Shown: one piece after another, positions 35,498 to 45,011 of the stretch
Layout of the letters: each line of letters opens with the position of its first letter
Numbering within the stretch: the first letter of the stretch is position 1
Assembly: GCF_008727815.1 (NCBI RefSeq)
Contig: NZ_CP044230.1
Span: 62,001 to 126,000 of the forward strand
Source: Streptococcus sp. LPB0220
GTDB lineage: Bacteria; Bacillota; Bacilli; Lactobacillales; Streptococcaceae
Direction of reading: 5' to 3'
DNA length: 64,000 nucleotides
Program-made: the position numbers and the translations under genes
The notes under the pieces: model-generated
The model's database searches: none
Told to the model about the DNA's origin: nothing
The model's input: only the letters and a program-made list of their open reading frames with translations

Positions 35498-36982
35498 TTA
35501 ATACATAGTCATGAAATCTCCAAGATTTTTGATTTGTTGTTTAATAATATGGTATTGTTCGGTTGAACTTTTGGGGAGAACATATCTTGTAGAGCGTCCC
35601 TTACCTTCTATCTCAATATACTTTTTATTTTGTAGAGATTTCAGGTTTTCTCTAAATTTATATTCGGTCATTAAAGAATTTTCGAGGACATCATTTTTAG
35701 TAATGCTACCATTTTTTATGATATATTCAAGTATTATCTTTTCATTATCTGATATGTCTGAATAAGAAGATAATAAATCTACTTTCCAGATTGTAACAAC
35801 AGTACTATCAAAGGTAGTGCTTACTTCAGGAATTTTTAGTTTATATTTTTCGGAAATATCAAAAATTTTCGGTCCGCCTGACCCAGCTTTTTCTGACATC
35901 CCAATTCTACGGAATAATGAAGAGATTGTACTGTTTCGCGTTTTGGAAGTTCCGCCATGTATAAATTCAGGAATAGAAATTTTCATCTTACCTGGATTTT
36001 TAAATTCATAGAAGTCTTGATAAGCCGTAATAACTATAGGAGAATCAAAATCATAGTAAGCATGCATTAAGCAATTTACTAAAGCTTCACGTATAGATTC
36101 AGATAGGTCTTTCTTGAATGGTAAACGATGAGCAGATTCGTTATTAAACTCAAATCTATCATTTGTTGTAGTAGTTAATTTCTTATATGCTAAATTGAAA
36201 AAGTCGAACATGTTTAAATCAGGGTACATCATATCACCTGTTGAAATTCTATCGTTCCACCTAGTTGAAAGAGAGGTATCTTTTTCAAAATAGTCTAGTT
36301 GAAATTTTGGATAACGAGAAATGATAGAGTTATACTTTCCAAAGAATATCAGTCCTCCTGCGGTTAATTTATATGTATTATTTGTTCTATCTTTTTTAAA
36401 TACACCAATTTCGATTAGAAAATCTCTCAAAGAAATGCTATTATATTTTGTGTTTCCAGTAAGTTCAATTAATAACTTTTTGTAATGTTCTATTGTATCT
36501 AAATTTAGGTCGTTTTCATCAAAATTATTAAGTAACTCACTATCAATATCATCATGAGAACTCGTCATCAGATACTTGAGCTCTTCTTTGTCAAGTCGAA
36601 CATCACCTTCACCTAATCTTTTATATGATTCACGATAATCATTTTTTAGATGAACAGGTTTTTGGTCAGGGTTGGCTTCTCTTACAGTGACTACTATGAG
36701 TTGTTTATCTTTGTTTGGAATGTCAATGTATTCAATGTCATTATCAGTAAGTAGATTACAACTAACTTTTTGTTTGTTTGCAACCAAAGCAAATAAATTG
36801 TTTCGTATTTTTTGAGGATTATTGACTCCTTGGTAGGGGTCGATATTTTTTTCATCTATTCCGAGAATTATTTTTCCGCCATTGGTATTTGCAAATGCTG
36901 AGTAGGTTTCCCAGAAAGATTTTGGTAGACTATTTTCAGCTTTTTTGTATTCTAAATCAACCCCTTCAAAAATTAAGTTCAT
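35498..36982 (-). CDS. AlbA_2 (Schlafen-type) putative ATP-binding regulator
   Basis: A 494-residue protein. The N-terminal ~130 residues form an AlbA_2/Schlafen domain (LEYKKAENSLPKSFWETYSAFANTNGGKIILGID). The centre has a GHKL-like ATPase region (ESIREALVNCLMHAYYDFDSPIVI and NPGKMKISIPE), and the C-terminal ~90 residues form a winged helix (SITKNDVLENSLMTEYKFRENLKSL). Such proteins act as transcription regulators, and some are linked to phage defence. It is convergent with the DDAH operon. Direct repeats of ATCACGCGAAA lie upstream and may be its own operators. Confidence 0.8.
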   Translation of the reverse strand: MNLIFEGVDLEYKKAENSLPKSFWETYSAFANTNGGKIILGIDEKNIDPYQGVNNPQKIRNNLFALVANKQKVSCNLLTDNDIEYIDIPNKDKQLIVVTVREANPDQKPVHLKNDYRESYKRLGEGDVRLDKEELKYLMTSSHDDIDSELLNNFDENDLNLDTIEHYKKLLIELTGNTKYNSISLRDFLIEIGVFKKDRTNNTYKLTAGGLIFFGKYNSIISRYPKFQLDYFEKDTSLSTRWNDRISTGDMMYPDLNMFDFFNLAYKKLTTTTNDRFEFNNESAHRLPFKKDLSESIREALVNCLMHAYYDFDSPIVITAYQDFYEFKNPGKMKISIPEFIHGGTSKTRNSTISSLFRRIGMSEKAGSGGPKIFDISEKYKLKIPEVSTTFDSTVVTIWKVDLLSSYSDISDNEKIILEYIIKNGSITKNDVLENSLMTEYKFRENLKSLQNKKYIEIEGKGRSTRYVLPKSSTEQYHIIKQQIKNLGDFMTMY

Positions 36983-37029
36983 TTTTTCCCTTTCCTAAAA
37001 TACAATATTTCTTAAAGTTTTTTACGATT

Positions 37030-37139
37030 ATCACGCGAAAAAATAAATTTGATAGATAACTACTAATCCTTGATTTCATAGTCTTTCTAAGATGTCATCT
37101 TAAACCGTCGTGCGAAAATCACGCGAAAATCACGCGAAT
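37030..37139. repeat. ATCACGCGAAA direct repeats upstream of the AlbA_2 gene
   Basis: The 11-base unit occurs at 37030-37040 and as a head-to-tail pair at 37118-37128 and 37129-37139 (last unit with one change). A variant TCGTGCGAAAA stands just before the pair. The unit length equals one helical turn, so the sites face the same side of the DNA, as expected for cooperative binding. Confidence 0.65.
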
Positions 37140-37142
37140 ATT

Positions 37143-37229
37143 TTCCATCAAAATTCGATTTAAAAGCTTGTAGGACTTTTAATTGTGAAAGATAAAACAG
37201 GCAGATTTAATTGGAACTTTTTGATGGAA
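37143..37229. repeat. Spaced inverted repeat near the end of the outer segment
   Basis: TTCCATCAAAA (37143-37153) and TTTTGATGGAA (37219-37229) are exact complements 65 bases apart. The rest of the 36983-37595 gap holds the repeats and att sites listed here and no credible gene. Confidence 0.45.
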
Positions 37230-37380
37230 TTTTTAAAGCACTATTGCGTGAATATATAATTCACTCTATTATAACACAATGATAAGAATAAATAGATGTC
37301 GGAGTATACATAGGAAAAAGAGAAACCTTATCGTGAAGTTTCTCTTGCTTTTAATTGTCCGAATCTTTATTTTTATTTCA

Positions 37381-37508
37381 AAAAAAGTAGTGAAAAAGGT
37401 AGTGATTCGGTTGGTTTTTAGTGCAATAGTTCGCATTTGGCAAAAAGAAAAAAGTCGTTGAAATTGATTTTCAACGACTTTTTAAACTCAATTATTTAAC
37501 TTCTGTAA
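37381..37508. other. att-like site B between outer segment and ICE
   Basis: This block repeats site A: arm motifs (GTAGTGA at 37387 and GGTAGTGAT at 37399), a hairpin (37453-37482) and the core TTATTTAACTTCTGTAA at 37492-37508. On the minus strand the core reads ACA GAA GTT AAA TAA, the Thr-Glu-Val-Lys-stop of rpmG, followed by a terminator. It looks like an original rpmG 3' end and is the left boundary of the ICE. Confidence 0.75.
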
Positions 37509-37570
37509 GGGTTAAATAATCAATCTGTAATCCTTGTCAAATCAAGGAGTACAGGCTTTTGAAGTAAAAA

Positions 37571-37591
37571 GGTAGTGATAAAGGTAGTGAT
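37571..37591. repeat. Integrase arm-type repeats, left end
   Basis: Two copies of GGTAGTGAT, 12 bases apart, lie just past the integrase stop codon. The same motif recurs at the right end (58991 and 59003) and in sites A and B, as expected for integrase arm sites. Confidence 0.6.
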
Positions 37592-37595
37592 TGTA

Positions 37596-38861
37596 TTAAT
37601 CCGTGAGTTCTTGTAATTTATCCAGAAAAATATCAACTGCTTCGAATTTTTTCTTTGGTGCTAGTTCAGCATATGTATCCATAGTTGTGGTAATAGACTT
37701 ATGTCCCATCCTATGTTGTAGCTCTTTCCAGTTAGTTCCGGCATTGAGCATCATAGAGGCATGTGTATGTCGGAATAGGTGAAACCCATAATTTGGTAGT
37801 CCTAATTCGATCAGTCGTTTTTTTAGAGTTGCACGCTCATTTCTATCACACATATAATTTCCATAAATCGTTGGAAATATCAATTTGGATCTTGGTAAAT
37901 GATGTTCTTCAAAGTAGAGACTCATTTCTTGATGAAATTCTCTTAGTCCTTCTAAAGTTGATATTGGAACAGCAACTCTACGATTACCGGCATCAGTTTT
38001 AGGAGAATTCTTACAAATGATCCCTCCTTTTTGGTTCAATTTTTTATTAGCACTTTTCCACATTAAAGTTTTATTGACAATGATTTCATTAGTTTCAAAA
38101 TCAAGATCAGTAATTTCTAAAGCTAATAGTTCATTGATTCGTAGTGCTGAAGCCAGTAATGTATTACAAATGATTTTAAACCGCCGATTTGCTCTCGTGT
38201 TTGGTAGTGTGTCAAGGTAAGTTAACCAAAGTTTTAAATCCTCATCATGAAGGACCATGATACGTTCTTTAATAGCTTTGGGTTTTGGTGGTATCTTGAT
38301 TGTCTTTGCAGGATTGTTTTTTAAACCGCAATTTGTTATTCCAAAATCAAAAATATCACTCATTTTATGTGCCATTGCACCAAAATCTTTTGCACTGCCT
38401 TTCGGGGCACGTTTTTTCCCAGATTCAATTGCTTGTTTGGCTTTTTTGGCTAATTGATTTAGCCATAATTGGATATCTGATGCTTCGATCTGCTCTGGTC
38501 TATAATCGCCAAATTGTGGAATGATGTAAGTATCTAAGTACCCTCGAACGCGATTTATTGTATTTTGCGAAGATACCCAAGTTTTAAAATGGCTGAACCA
38601 AATTTCAGCTAAACTTTCAAAATTACCGATTTGGATAGTTTCTTTAGTAGTTGACCCAGATTTTTCAAATTGAATTTTGGATTCAATAATTTTTCTATCT
38701 AGAGCTTTTAATGTTTTAGCAGTGATTGTTCTTGTAATTCGCTTACCAGTCTTAATGTCTGTTCCGATATAAACACCTTTGATTGAATAGCTTATTTCAC
38801 CGTTCTGCTTGGTAATTTTTATAACTTTTTTATTGTTGTATTGAATGGTTTCTTTATTCAT
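37596..38861 (-). CDS. int: Tyrosine recombinase (ICE integrase)
   Basis: A 421-residue tyrosine integrase. Residues ~1-70 form an AP2-like arm-binding domain, ~85-170 a SAM-like core-binding domain, and the rest is the catalytic domain. Catalytic residues seen are Arg in ASALRINEL, the HxxR of LFRHTHASM, His in RMGHKSI and nucleophile Tyr in TMDTYAEL. It lies at the left end of the element, reading outward toward site B. The target, judged from the repeats, is the 3' end of rpmG. The gene is intact. Confidence 0.95.
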   Translation of the reverse strand: MNKETIQYNNKKVIKITKQNGEISYSIKGVYIGTDIKTGKRITRTITAKTLKALDRKIIESKIQFEKSGSTTKETIQIGNFESLAEIWFSHFKTWVSSQNTINRVRGYLDTYIIPQFGDYRPEQIEASDIQLWLNQLAKKAKQAIESGKKRAPKGSAKDFGAMAHKMSDIFDFGITNCGLKNNPAKTIKIPPKPKAIKERIMVLHDEDLKLWLTYLDTLPNTRANRRFKIICNTLLASALRINELLALEITDLDFETNEIIVNKTLMWKSANKKLNQKGGIICKNSPKTDAGNRRVAVPISTLEGLREFHQEMSLYFEEHHLPRSKLIFPTIYGNYMCDRNERATLKKRLIELGLPNYGFHLFRHTHASMMLNAGTNWKELQHRMGHKSITTTMDTYAELAPKKKFEAVDIFLDKLQELTD

Positions 38862-38969
38862 ATCGCCTCTTGATTCGGATATTTAAAAGGCTAAAATAAT
38901 ATCACCTTCTTTTAAGATGATATTATTTTAGCATATTCATGAGTTGTTTGTTGCAGTTCTGCTTTACTA

Positions 38970-39227
38970 TTAAGTTGATAGAAATTTAATGATGTCATGC
39001 CGTTTATAGTAGACTGTTCTCGTTCCTTCAATAGGTGGCTCCAGACGAGCTAGTCCTTTTCTTTCCCAACTTTTCAGTGTGTTAGGTGATATATTCAATT
39101 CTTTTAGAACTTCTTTTTGAGTTATAATTTCCAAGTGATTGGAGTTGCTTTTTTTGTCAAGAAGGTTCACCAATACTTGAAGAAGATTTTCAATTTTATC
39201 TAGTTTTACTTGTTGTAGTGTATCCAT
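38970..39227 (-). CDS. xis: Excisionase (Xis-like)
   Basis: An 85-residue DNA-binding protein. The C-terminal ~50 residues form a MerR-like winged helix (TQKEVLKELNISPNTLKSWERKGLARLEPP), as in Tn916-type and phage excisionases. It lies immediately upstream of the integrase on the same strand, the usual arrangement for steering integrase toward excision. Confidence 0.8.
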   Translation of the reverse strand: MDTLQQVKLDKIENLLQVLVNLLDKKSNSNHLEIITQKEVLKELNISPNTLKSWERKGLARLEPPIEGTRTVYYKRHDIIKFLST

Positions 39228-39240
39228 ATAATTATCCTTT

Positions 39241-40353
39241 CTAATGTCCTATTACATAGGTAAATTGTTTGGCAGTTTCCGCATCAAATGTCCGGTAACT
39301 AATGATCCCCAATCCTTTAACATTACACTCTGAGACGAGAATTGAACCATCTGATTTGACCTGTTCCACAAATGAAACATGTCCGTATATTGGATCAGCT
39401 CCAGCTTGGCCAGGGCTAAATGATAGTGCAGAGTGTTCTGTTGGTGTATGGGTTGTTGTGAATCCTGGCTTATTCATCCATTGTCCGCCATTTCCCATAA
39501 ATGGATCAAAGTTGACTCCGACTTGTTTTCCACGGTTGAAGACATACCAGGTACATTGTCCCCAAGGATATGTACTAGTGATATATCCTGTGGTATCAAT
39601 AGCTGTTGTCAGACTGTAGCCAACAGGGATATCTTTTGAAGTTACCCCTCCACCATCTCTAGTTTTTCCTGTAGTTTGTTCAGGAGCTTTTGGAGTTCCT
39701 CCATGTTCATCAATGAAGGCATCCAGTTTTTGCATGGTTTCTGCACGTCTTTTTCCTGATCCTGTGGTATCTGTGAAATAGACTCCACCATCAGTTGCTG
39801 GATTGAGTGTTCCATTCGCAAACTTTTTAGCCTTGTCATCTTGAATTTTGAAGGTTTGGTTTTTATTTCCAATGATGGTTTGTTGGGTTAGTCCGACAAC
39901 CGCAACCTCGTCATTAAAGTTATTGGCATATTCTGGATTGGAGTCATAGGCCCCAAAACCAAACATATTGGCACCAGGATTAGTGGCTACTCCAGCAGTT
40001 CCAAGAGAACTTTCATTCAGTGCGATCGCAACGATTCCACGAACATCAAGATTAGATTTAGCTTCCCATTCGAGGAGCTTTTTTCCATTAATTCGGTTCT
40101 TATCATAGGAGATTCCTAACGTATCTAAAAAGCCGTCTAATTGCTCTGCTGTAATACCGAAGCGATGAACCAGTAGGTTGTGAGTATAGGGATCTCCATC
40201 TGACCAGTGATCCGCATAAGTCACTCCATTTTGGGATTGGGGTGAGCCATTCGTTCCACCACCTCCGACAGCCCCCATAAGGATAATGATAATGAGGACC
40301 GGTAGAAAGAGAGGAATGAGACCGGCTAATAGAAACCATTTTAGTTTTTTCAT
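39241..40353 (-). CDS. CwlT-like bifunctional peptidoglycan hydrolase
   Basis: A 370-residue protein of the conjugation machine. An N-terminal signal anchor (about residues 9-29) is followed by a lysozyme-type domain (about 60-195; ALNESSLGT with a likely catalytic Glu). The C-terminal CHAP amidase/endopeptidase domain (about 255-370) carries Cys in WGQCTWYVF and His in YGHVSFVE. It corresponds to CwlT of ICEBs1 and Orf14 of Tn916, except that the second domain is CHAP rather than NlpC/P60. It opens the wall for the transfer channel. Confidence 0.85.
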   Translation of the reverse strand: MKKLKWFLLAGLIPLFLPVLIIIILMGAVGGGGTNGSPQSQNGVTYADHWSDGDPYTHNLLVHRFGITAEQLDGFLDTLGISYDKNRINGKKLLEWEAKSNLDVRGIVAIALNESSLGTAGVATNPGANMFGFGAYDSNPEYANNFNDEVAVVGLTQQTIIGNKNQTFKIQDDKAKKFANGTLNPATDGGVYFTDTTGSGKRRAETMQKLDAFIDEHGGTPKAPEQTTGKTRDGGGVTSKDIPVGYSLTTAIDTTGYITSTYPWGQCTWYVFNRGKQVGVNFDPFMGNGGQWMNKPGFTTTHTPTEHSALSFSPGQAGADPIYGHVSFVEQVKSDGSILVSECNVKGLGIISYRTFDAETAKQFTYVIGH

Positions 40354-40369
40354 CGAATCTCCTTTCTAG

Positions 40370-40594
40370 TTAATGTCTTATATAAGCAGTGAACAGAACA
40401 GTCCCAAAACGCCATTTTGCATCTAAGACGACTGAATAGGACTTAGTCTGTAGGATGATTTGGTCTCTTTCTTGTTCTGAGACTGGAAACAAAAGAAGGA
40501 AATCGATTGAGCGTTTTCCTTCTTGGTAGGCTTGATAAAGAGTTTCTTCAAGAACTCTTGGAAAAGCAGTTCTTGAGCGTATCTTGGTATTCAT
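40370..40594 (-). CDS. Small ICE protein between cwlT and virB6-like genes
   Basis: A 74-residue soluble protein with a basic N terminus and no membrane helix. It sits in the transfer operon with a GGAGA site and only one base after the VirB6-like stop. It occupies roughly the place of YddF-like genes in ICEBs1, but I see no sequence proof. Function unknown. Confidence 0.65.
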   Translation of the reverse strand: MNTKIRSRTAFPRVLEETLYQAYQEGKRSIDFLLLFPVSEQERDQIILQTKSYSVVLDAKWRFGTVLFTAYIRH

Positions 40595-40595
40595 A

Positions 40596-42482
40596 TCATT
40601 CTCCTCTAAGTTGTTTTAAGCGTTCTGTTAATCGGTCTCTTCGTTCAATATTGGCTCTCAATTTATCATCTCGTGTCATAGTCTTTCTATAAGCACGAGT
40701 GAAAGCATTCGATCCTTTAGCTTTGTACATGGCTTGAGGATCTTTATATTCCTCTAATTTGTGCTCAATACTATTAATGCGGAGCTGTTTAAATGGAGAA
40801 ATCCACTCTTCTTTAAGAGTTTGAAATTCCTCGTTTGAACTTGGTGTTGGCTCTACTGTGATTGGGGATTCCATTGAAGGAGTTGGTGGTGTTTTTTCTT
40901 CAACTGGTTTAACCCCTTCTAGCGTTGCCTTTGTTTTTGGAATGCTTGGTTCTGGAGCATCTGGACTTATTGAAGTCTCAAGTGTTTCTGATGGGAGCAC
41001 TTCATCAGGTTGGTGCTCTGATTCCTTATTGGTAAAGAAAGAACCAACATTTTGGAAATGACTCTTGGCATTCATCATCATCCCAGCTCCGAAACCAGCA
41101 CCTGCTAAGGCAAAGTTCCCAAGATGTTGAGCAGATGAAAGACTTCTCGATGGTACTTGTGAAGCCACCTCTCTGGTCTTTGTGACCCCTTTTTCAACTT
41201 TATTTCCAATATCATTCGCAACCATTCGTGCTTTAGATCCTAGAATGAATTGGATCAACTCAGCTTTGTATTTCCATAGAAGGAAGTATACAAGTCCTTT
41301 TGAGACAACTGAAATGAGTAGTTTAAAGACAAGGCCAAAAATGATTAAGGATGGGAGTGTTTTAAGAATGCCATCAAAACCTGTAATAACAATGTTTTCT
41401 ATCATTTTTTCAATGTAGAAGACTAAAAGAGTTAATAGACTCGTGATAGCTGGAAAAAGCAGACCACCAAACATGACTTTCAGAACTCCAAAAATCAAAT
41501 CTTGCATTCTTGGTACGAAGGACATCAATAGCACAATTGGAAAGAGCAGGATCATCATCAGGACGAGTGTCTGAGCAATGACGTTTAACATCTGAATCAA
41601 GATAACGGGTATCGCTAATACAAAGGCTTCACAGATTTTAAAGATCACATAAAACATACGAGTAAAGATGAAATCTGGCATAGCTGAAACCCAACGGTTC
41701 TTTTCACCATCATCATTAGCTCCATTTCCTAGTTCATCTAGATATTTATTGCGATCTTTAGACTTAACCGCTTTAAAGTTTCCATTCTTATCGCCTGTTC
41801 CTAGTACCTTACTATCGTCAAAAGTTTCTTGTTTCCCATCTTGGCTATTCTTATATTTTCCATTTTCTTGACCTGTATTGACAAAAACGTAAGCTTTATA
41901 AGATGTTTCTGCAATATAGCTATCTGCCATGGAATCACCAATTTTAATGGATTTATTATTGCCATATTCTACCTTGATATTCGTGATGTTTTTAGTGACA
42001 TCTTTAGAGATATTATTGATAGTATCAAGTAGATACAGACCACCTGATGTTCCAGCGATTGTTCCAAAGTAACCAAATCCAAGGATGAGAACTAGAAAGA
42101 CATGAAGGAGAGTTCTTGAAAAAGCTCCTTTCGAAAAGAAAAACTGATAAAAGAGATAGAAAGCTAGTATTAGAAGCAACATCGAAACGAGTGATTGTTT
42201 TGCGACTCCACCAGAATTTGAACCGATAAATCCTTTCCAGATATTCATTGCTCCATTAAAGACATAGTTTTTATAGCTAGAGTAGAGATCAATTTTTTCA
42301 AGAATTCGAATCAGCAAAGAAAAGAAGCCTACCACTGCATTTAGAATGAAAAAGAAGAAGTTGACGAAAAGCTCATTAATCAGAACCCAAGCCCCGTTAA
42401 AGGAAGCGAACCCAGTAGGCTCCATATAGGACTTGAGAGAGAAGATATCGACTCCTCTTAGTTTGTCAAAAGCTTCTTGCAT
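40596..42482 (-). CDS. VirB6-like conjugation channel protein (ConG/Orf15 type)
   Basis: A 628-residue membrane protein. One hydrophobic segment lies near residues 30-60 and another near 95-140. After an extracellular region of about 130 residues there is a cluster of four to five segments (about 265-410). The C-terminal ~200 residues are charged, Pro- and Ser-rich and cytoplasmic. This matches Tn916 Orf15/ICEBs1 ConG, the VirB6-like part of the Gram-positive type IV secretion channel. It follows the VirB4-like gene in the same operon. Confidence 0.8.
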   Translation of the reverse strand: MQEAFDKLRGVDIFSLKSYMEPTGFASFNGAWVLINELFVNFFFFILNAVVGFFSLLIRILEKIDLYSSYKNYVFNGAMNIWKGFIGSNSGGVAKQSLVSMLLLILAFYLFYQFFFSKGAFSRTLLHVFLVLILGFGYFGTIAGTSGGLYLLDTINNISKDVTKNITNIKVEYGNNKSIKIGDSMADSYIAETSYKAYVFVNTGQENGKYKNSQDGKQETFDDSKVLGTGDKNGNFKAVKSKDRNKYLDELGNGANDDGEKNRWVSAMPDFIFTRMFYVIFKICEAFVLAIPVILIQMLNVIAQTLVLMMILLFPIVLLMSFVPRMQDLIFGVLKVMFGGLLFPAITSLLTLLVFYIEKMIENIVITGFDGILKTLPSLIIFGLVFKLLISVVSKGLVYFLLWKYKAELIQFILGSKARMVANDIGNKVEKGVTKTREVASQVPSRSLSSAQHLGNFALAGAGFGAGMMMNAKSHFQNVGSFFTNKESEHQPDEVLPSETLETSISPDAPEPSIPKTKATLEGVKPVEEKTPPTPSMESPITVEPTPSSNEEFQTLKEEWISPFKQLRINSIEHKLEEYKDPQAMYKAKGSNAFTRAYRKTMTRDDKLRANIERRDRLTERLKQLRGE

Positions 42483-42493
42483 GGATTCACCTC

Positions 42494-44998
42494 CTAACTA
42501 GCGTATTTATTTTCAAGGCTTGATGATACCGTAGCTTTCATTGGTTTTAGAAGCATATCAATATCTTCAAAGATGTTATGTACGGAAATCATATTGAGAT
42601 TGCCATACACGTCATAGTACAGGCATTGGCCAGAGATCATATTATCAATCCATTCGAGATTGCTTTCAGTGACTTCTAGATTGACGTGTTTTAGGATATC
42701 TTCACGTTCAGATTTTTCATAAAAAGCAAAGATAGTCCCAAACCCCGTTGTATCATCGTCATTTTCTGCATCATGTACAGATTGAGTAATCAGTGCCAAG
42801 GTATTGTTTTTGGAGCGTCCAATCCGACGCATATTTTTGATAACGGCTTTTCCTTCTGCGGACTTCATAAGAATCCATGCTTCATCAAAGAACTCAATGG
42901 TATCTTCATTTTCATTTCGTTCTCCAAAGTGGGTACAGAAGGCACCAAGCGCAAACATGAGGGCAATAGAGTTGCGTTCATGATCTGAAATTTTTGTGGA
43001 ATCATCCTTTGGGAGCTTGAGGTTGTTGACCTCAAGGATGGTCACCCGTGATTCATAGTTAAGTCCTTGAGTGGTTCCATCTGAAAAGGCTAGTTCCAAG
43101 ATAGAGTTTGTGACAATTGAAGTCAGATAACGACCAACCGAAGCAATTTCAGAGGAAGTGGATTCTCTAAGTACTTTTAGGACGTGTTTAAAGCCAACTT
43201 TCTCACCAGCGACTCGTTTTTCTACAATTGCATTAATAGCTTCTGTGATAGCTGTTTTCTGGTCCATTGTGACATCATCTACAGCTTGTAGTAGAAACTC
43301 AAGCATGTTTTTTGCGACCTCTACAGCCTGTTCTTTATCTAGAACGACAATAGGATCTAAGACACCGTGGTTTGATGGAAGCGAGCTATCCAGTGTCACA
43401 AAGTTAAAGTTCTCAATCTGTCTCTTTCGTTCAGGATAGAGACGTGCAAATTCAGGTGAGTTAATCACTTCTTGGTAGTGATTTCTAAGTTCACGTTTAG
43501 GGTCAATATAAAGGGTTTTAACATTTTGTAAAGCCACACTTAAAAAGATGATCTGAGCAAGGAAAGATTTTCCTTGACCTGTTGCACCCGTGATGATGAT
43601 ATGCGGGTTCTTGGTAATCTTTCCAGCGATATCTTCCTTATTTCCTACTGTCGCATTGTATAGGACAATGTTCTTTGAAGAATCAATAGCTTTCTCAATA
43701 TTGTCCCAACGGCCTGTCCAGTTATCTACTCGGCCAATATACCAACCGATACGGTTTCCAGAAGAGGTATTGGTGAAGGGCATAAGTTCTGAAAATCCAC
43801 GAGCTGTGACCATATGTGTCCAGGTGCGAGTTTTCTTTTGGAGGTTTTCCCCATAGAGCAGGGCTTGAAAGAGATAAGGTCCGTCTTGAGAGGCCTCACT
43901 GATTTCAACGCCCATATCATCAAAATAGTTCAAAACCACTTGCCGTCTTTGTCGTAGTTGGTTCACACTAGAAGCAGAAACAATCAGATAGGCTCCGTAT
44001 TCGATGATATCTTCCTTGTTTCCGACTTTCTTCATTAAGTCCTTTAGGGAGATAGAACCCATGATGATCTCGTCTTGTTGGACAGTATCGGTATTTTCTG
44101 CCTCTTCCATGATGTTTCTGTAACGTGTATTCGAGCGTCCCATTCGACCCTTGATTTTACCAGTATCAATGAATTCTGCCTTGATTCGTAGCTCAACGGG
44201 AAAGTTTAAGCGTTGGATAAATTCGCCCAGGTGAAAACCATTGAATTGAACAGGAAATTTACCTACAGGAAGAATAGTTACAAAGGAAGATCCATAAGGG
44301 CTTTCTAGCTTGAGAAAGCCACCTTTTAGGACTTTGATCAAGGTATCTGTGATATTGAATTGAGCACGATTGGCCAGGACCTCCTTCTTGTAGTGAGGGA
44401 TATAGCGAAGGTACTGCATCCGCTGGTAATAAAAGAGTTCTTCATTAGATAACCGTTTTGCCCGAAGGACAGAGAAGGCTTGGAAAATGGTGAATTCATC
44501 ACTTTTATAGTCTTCATACCAAGTGGGACTTAATTCATATTCATAGCCAAGACCCTTTGCGATCTTTTCAGTGAACTCATTAAAGCTCTCATAGGCCAAG
44601 TCTTTGACTGTAGCTCCATGATTTTGTTTGCGTAAAGTCACTCCTACGACCCAGTCAAACTGATAAGGGATTTCCATTTCATCTGTTAGGCGATCCACTG
44701 TGTATAGAAGAAGTTCTTCTCCTAGTTCACGACTGTCATCTGCTAGAGCATCTGAAAAGTCTCGCATTTTCTCTTCTAAGAGATAGTCTTTAGGGATCAG
44801 AGATATTTCAAAGAACTTGTTTTTCTGGAGCTTCTTCATCATTTGAGCAACCGTAATTTTATGTTTGCCCTTTTTTTCATCATCTGTAATGGTGATGGGA
44901 GTGTTAGGAATACGATAATAAGCAACGACTGTTTGATCTTTTTTGAGAGCTAGATTTTCATGTGTTTCCCTTATAGGATAAGTTAAAGTAATACTCAT
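42494..44998 (-). CDS. VirB4-like conjugation ATPase (ConE/Orf16 type)
   Basis: An 834-residue ATPase. I chose the ATG at 44998, which has a strong AAAGGAGG site, rather than one 39 bases upstream. The Walker A motif is GATGQGKSFLA (about residue 480) and Walker B ends in IEFFDEAWILMKS (about 720). N-terminal ~250 residues resemble the VirB4/CagE region. It powers the transfer channel, as do Tn916 Orf16 and ICEBs1 ConE. It is intact and of normal length. Confidence 0.92.
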   Translation of the reverse strand: MSITLTYPIRETHENLALKKDQTVVAYYRIPNTPITITDDEKKGKHKITVAQMMKKLQKNKFFEISLIPKDYLLEEKMRDFSDALADDSRELGEELLLYTVDRLTDEMEIPYQFDWVVGVTLRKQNHGATVKDLAYESFNEFTEKIAKGLGYEYELSPTWYEDYKSDEFTIFQAFSVLRAKRLSNEELFYYQRMQYLRYIPHYKKEVLANRAQFNITDTLIKVLKGGFLKLESPYGSSFVTILPVGKFPVQFNGFHLGEFIQRLNFPVELRIKAEFIDTGKIKGRMGRSNTRYRNIMEEAENTDTVQQDEIIMGSISLKDLMKKVGNKEDIIEYGAYLIVSASSVNQLRQRRQVVLNYFDDMGVEISEASQDGPYLFQALLYGENLQKKTRTWTHMVTARGFSELMPFTNTSSGNRIGWYIGRVDNWTGRWDNIEKAIDSSKNIVLYNATVGNKEDIAGKITKNPHIIITGATGQGKSFLAQIIFLSVALQNVKTLYIDPKRELRNHYQEVINSPEFARLYPERKRQIENFNFVTLDSSLPSNHGVLDPIVVLDKEQAVEVAKNMLEFLLQAVDDVTMDQKTAITEAINAIVEKRVAGEKVGFKHVLKVLRESTSSEIASVGRYLTSIVTNSILELAFSDGTTQGLNYESRVTILEVNNLKLPKDDSTKISDHERNSIALMFALGAFCTHFGERNENEDTIEFFDEAWILMKSAEGKAVIKNMRRIGRSKNNTLALITQSVHDAENDDDTTGFGTIFAFYEKSEREDILKHVNLEVTESNLEWIDNMISGQCLYYDVYGNLNMISVHNIFEDIDMLLKPMKATVSSSLENKYAS

Positions 44999-45011
44999 AG
45001 GTCCTCCTTTT

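Noticed and set aside
37279..37461. Plus-strand frame of 60 residues through site B
   Set aside because: It starts in AT-rich intergenic DNA and runs through att arm motifs and a hairpin; no ribosome-binding site is present and it is broken at sites A and C.
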